Part shown: piece after piece, positions 6,536 to 11,706 of the stretch | Layout of the letters: each line of letters begins with the position of its first letter | Numbering within the stretch: position 1 is the stretch's first letter | NCBI GenBank assembly: GCA_946480705.1 | Contig: CAMLLF010000046.1 | Coordinates: 1 to 11,706 of the forward strand | Reading direction: 5' to 3' | DNA length: 11,706 nt | DNA from: an uncultured Lysobacteraceae bacterium | GTDB taxonomy: Bacteria; Pseudomonadota; Gammaproteobacteria; Xanthomonadales; Rhodanobacteraceae | Translations under genes and position numbers: made by a program | Notes under the pieces: generated by a model | What the model was told of the DNA's origin: nothing | The model's database searches: none | The model's input: the letters and a program-made list of their open reading frames with translations, nothing else

Positions 6536-6550
6536 AGCGCGACGCTCAGC
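6531..6550. terminator. Compact hairpin overlapping both stop codons of convergent genes
   Basis: GCTGA-(A)-GCG at 6531-6539 pairs with CGC-TCAGC at 6543-6550 across a three-base loop, eight pairs with one bulged A. The + side is followed by GTTTCTTC, a weak T-rich tail. The left arm contains the acyltransferase TGA (6533-6535) and the right arm the HNH gene's stop (6546-6548). It is a plausible two-way terminator in a ten-base gap. Confidence 0.45.
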
Positions 6551-6899
6551 GTTTCTTCGCCGCCATCATTTCACGCAGGGCCGCGAACGGATTCGCGGTC
6601 GCTTCGGCGACCTTGGATTCACTCGTGTCGCCGGTGTGGTCGATGTAGCGCGAGTGCTCGTTGTCGTGGCAGTAGAGACAGAGCAGTTCCCAGTTGCTGC
6701 CGTCGGCCGGGTTGTCGTCGTGGTTGTGGTTGCGGTGATGCACCGTGAGTTCATGCAGGTTCGCGCGCGTGAACTCGCGCGCGCAGCGGCCGCAGATCCA
6801 CGGATACATCTTGAGCGCGCGCTCGCGGTAGCCTTTTTCGCGTTCGGCGGCAGCGGCGCGCGCATCGGCAACGCGCCGGGCTGCGCGGCGCGGCCACAA
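6546..6899 (-). CDS. yajD: YajD-like HNH nuclease family protein
   Basis: The protein closely follows E. coli YajD (115 residues): GYRERALKMYPWICGRCAREF, LHELTVHHRNHNHDDNPADG, SNWELLCLYCHDNEHSRY and the C-terminal NPFAALREMM all have direct counterparts there. The HNH core has Cys36/Cys39, His54-His55, and Cys74/Cys77-His78, so both metal-binding cysteine pairs and the catalytic His are present. The substrate is not known for the family. I chose TTG at 6899, which gives 117 residues and has AGGCGG about five bases upstream; ATG at 6929 would add ten residues and has no ribosome site. The frame stays open much further, but only over the opposing gene. It diverges from the small exported protein and converges on the acyltransferase. 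Confidence 0.85.
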   Translation of the reverse strand: MWPRRAARRVADARAAAAEREKGYRERALKMYPWICGRCAREFTRANLHELTVHHRNHNHDDNPADGSNWELLCLYCHDNEHSRYIDHTGDTSESKVAEATANPFAALREMMAAKKR

Positions 6900-6932
6900 T
6901 GAGGCCGCCTGTCCATTTCCGCGGAGCATACG

Positions 6933-7451
6933 ATGAAGCGCATTTACCCGGCAGCCCTGCTGGTCGTCACCCTGGCGTTCGCGCCGGCGCCGTTCGCGAA
7001 GGAGCGCGTCGAGCGGCCGCTGACCGCCGAAACGCGGACGCTGTTCGACGACCAGGCCGCCGCGATCCGCCAGCAGATGCAGCCCGGCGGCCACTACGAA
7101 TTCGTGTCGACCGCCGAGCGCGCCGAGGTCGAGCAGAACCTCGACCGCATCGCCGCGGCGCTCGCGCAGCATCCCGACGTCACGACCTTCAGCGATGCCG
7201 ACAAGGCCGCGCTGCTGCAGGCGCAGGAAAACGTCAACGCCGTGCTGACGCGCAACGACGGCCGCCGCCTGATCTGCCAGCGCGAGCGCTCGACCGGCTC
7301 GCATCTGGGCAAGGACAAGTGCCAGACCTTCGCCGAACGCGAACGCGCGCGCCGCAGCTCGGAATCCGAAGTGCGCCGGCTGCAGATGAAGGCGCCGACG
7401 TCGTCGGGACTGCCGAATGCGGCGGATCTGCGCAGGGGCGGGGGGAATTGA
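6933..7451 (+). CDS. Small exported protein of unknown function
   Basis: The protein has 172 residues. Residues 1-22 (MKRIYPAALLVVTLAFAPAPFA) form a clear signal peptide with a likely cut after the final Ala, so it should be periplasmic or outside the cell. The mature part is helical and charged: a region rich in Ala, Glu and Gln (31-105), then RRLICQRERSTGSHLGKDKCQTFAERERARRSSE, in which Cys115 and Cys130 could form a disulfide, and a disordered glycine-rich end. I recall similar hypothetical proteins in Xanthomonadales but know no function. The start ATG has GGAG (6923-6926) six bases upstream. CACAAT at 6895-6900 may be its -10 element. It converges on the TPR gene, with a hairpin between. 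Confidence 0.85.
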   Translation: MKRIYPAALLVVTLAFAPAPFAKERVERPLTAETRTLFDDQAAAIRQQMQPGGHYEFVSTAERAEVEQNLDRIAAALAQHPDVTTFSDADKAALLQAQENVNAVLTRNDGRRLICQRERSTGSHLGKDKCQTFAERERARRSSESEVRRLQMKAPTSSGLPNAADLRRGGGN

Positions 7452-7475
7452 GAGCAGGGAATAGAGCGGGAGGGG

Positions 7476-7544
7476 TAGTAGCCAGAGGAAGCGCGCACCG
7501 TCCTCCAGTTACTAAACACTCACCTCTATTTTCTTCTGGCTCTA
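7476..7544. terminator. Hairpin between convergent genes, second copy of the local repeat
   Basis: AGCCAGAGGAA at 7480-7490 pairs with TTCTTCTGGCT at 7531-7541 (ten pairs and one G-U), extended by TAG at 7476-7478 with CTA at 7542-7544 around a bulge. AATAGAG at 7460-7466 could instead pair with CTCTATT at 7524-7530. The interior contains CTCCAGTT-N7-ACTCACCTC (7503-7526), identical in blocks and spacing to 381-404. As in that copy, the outer arm holds the stop codon of the minus-strand gene (7542-7544). A bidirectional 3'-end role is likely. Confidence 0.55.
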
Positions 7545-8384
7545 CGCGAGCTGATCCTTCGCCCACGCCACATCCAGCGCTTCCATCGCATCGCGCGGCT
7601 TGAGCTTCGCGGCTTTCGCATAGGCTTCGGCGGCGGCGTCTTCCTGTTTGTCGCCGTGGAGCAGCAGCAGGCCGTTGCCATATTCGATCCAGGCGATCGG
7701 CGAATCGGCGGTGAGCTTGGTCGCTTCCTTCAAGTGCTTTTCGGCGGTCGCGGCGCTCGCGCCGTAGGTCAGCTTCGCGAGCATGCCGCCGACCTTGCCG
7801 ACGATCTCGGCGTGGTAGAGGCCGAGCGCGGTCTGCGCTTCGGCGTGTTTCGGCGCGAGGTCGAGCGTCGCGTCAAGCGATTCCTTGACCTTGCCGGCGA
7901 GGCCCTGGGCGAGCGCCTTGGTGATCGAGATGCACTGGCTGTAGCGGCCGATCGCGAAGGCGCGGCGGTAGTGGCTGTTGGCTTCCTCGGGCAGCGCGGC
8001 GATCGCATCGTCGGCGAGTGCGGCCAGCGTTTCGTAGCGCGCGAGCTTTTCTTTCTCGGCATCGACGAGATACGTGGCGTGGATGCCGCCGGCCTTGATC
8101 GCGACCGAGGCGCCGAGCGCCTTCAGCGCCTTGCCCTGTTCGAACGCGGCTTCGAAGTCGCCGCGATGAAAGGCGCGCCAGGCCTCCTGCAGCGCGCTGG
8201 CCGAGGCTGCCGCGTCCTTGCCGAGCTTGGGATTGGCCTTGAACAGTTTTGCGACGTGCTTCTCGTCCGGAAACGGTTCCTGATCGCCCGCGTGCAGCAC
8301 CTTCCAGGATTTCGCCAGCTTGTCGCCGGCGTAGTCGTACGCCTTGTCGGCGTGGGGAAATGCAGCCCAGCCCTTCTTCGCCAT
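7542..8384 (-). CDS. TPR-type helical repeat protein, cytoplasmic
   Basis: The protein has 280 residues, with no signal or membrane segment, rich in Ala and Lys. After MAKKGWAAFPHADKAYDYAG the chain is built of helical repeats of TPR character: ALQEAWRAFHRGDFEAAFEQGKALKALG (64-91), ANSHYRRAFAIGRYSQCISITKALA (135-159), VKESLDATLDLAPKHAEAQTALGLYHAEI (166-194) and a last TPR-like pair from 211 to 262. The block KVGGMLAKLTYGASAATAEKHLKEA recalls bacterial relatives of the eukaryotic RMDN TPR proteins; this is a memory-based comparison. The ATG at 8384 has GGAGAG six bases upstream; a longer open frame to 9143 is only a shadow of ligA. It is divergent from ligA, 129 bases away. The binding partner and role are unknown. 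Confidence 0.82.
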   Translation of the reverse strand: MAKKGWAAFPHADKAYDYAGDKLAKSWKVLHAGDQEPFPDEKHVAKLFKANPKLGKDAAASASALQEAWRAFHRGDFEAAFEQGKALKALGASVAIKAGGIHATYLVDAEKEKLARYETLAALADDAIAALPEEANSHYRRAFAIGRYSQCISITKALAQGLAGKVKESLDATLDLAPKHAEAQTALGLYHAEIVGKVGGMLAKLTYGASAATAEKHLKEATKLTADSPIAWIEYGNGLLLLHGDKQEDAAAEAYAKAAKLKPRDAMEALDVAWAKDQLA

Positions 8385-8411
8385 GGTCAGCTCTCCGTGA
8401 AGTCCGGCTAG

Positions 8412-11706
<3,295 letters not shown>

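Noticed and set aside
4360..6648. A 762-codon open frame on the plus strand
   Set aside because: It runs antisense to the LytTR gene and out of frame over the acyltransferase; the translation is Arg/Ala-rich with no motifs. Both real genes have clear families and starts.

Overview
The window is GC-rich, densely packed chromosomal DNA with short intergenic gaps; no gap exceeds about 210 bases. The gene types (histidine-degradation HutU, LigA, EpmA, a YajD-type HNH protein, a DUF4166 protein, a LytTR regulator beside an acyltransferase) and the style of the proteins suggest a gammaproteobacterium near the Xanthomonadales/Lysobacterales. That placement is inference from family resemblance, not a computed phylogeny. 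I saw no tRNA, rRNA, CRISPR array, transposase or phage gene.

Layout, left to right. (1) The 3' end of hutU (urocanase, +) converges on a minus-strand pair, a two-helix membrane protein followed by a DUF4166 protein. (2) From a good promoter near 1470-1498, a four-helix membrane protein and a single-heme exported protein are read on + with an ATGA overlap. A long hairpin follows, then an SDR-family protein whose catalytic tetrad is gone. (3) On the minus strand, a membrane-anchored LytTR regulator lies upstream of a PhzF-family enzyme. Divergent from the regulator is an acyltransferase-3 membrane protein. (4) A YajD-like HNH protein (-) converges on the acyltransferase and diverges from a small exported protein (+). 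(5) A TPR protein (-) diverges from ligA (+). (6) ligA carries a frame break near 9120. It is followed with a one-base overlap by a DUF559 nuclease-like domain whose open frame runs, through a palindromic repeat, into the front half of EpmA at the window edge.

Most genes look like unconnected housekeeping or accessory units. The plausible working groups are the LytTR regulator with the acyltransferase (and perhaps PhzF), the membrane/haem pair, and the ligA-DUF559-epmA run.

The points most worth a second look are the ligA frame break, the DUF559-to-EpmA open frame across a repeat-derived linker, the SDR without its catalytic residues, and a family of related hairpins at gene 3' ends (348-404, 7476-7544, and a more distant relative at 2443-2500). 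I did not find convincing evidence of a wholly new multi-gene system.
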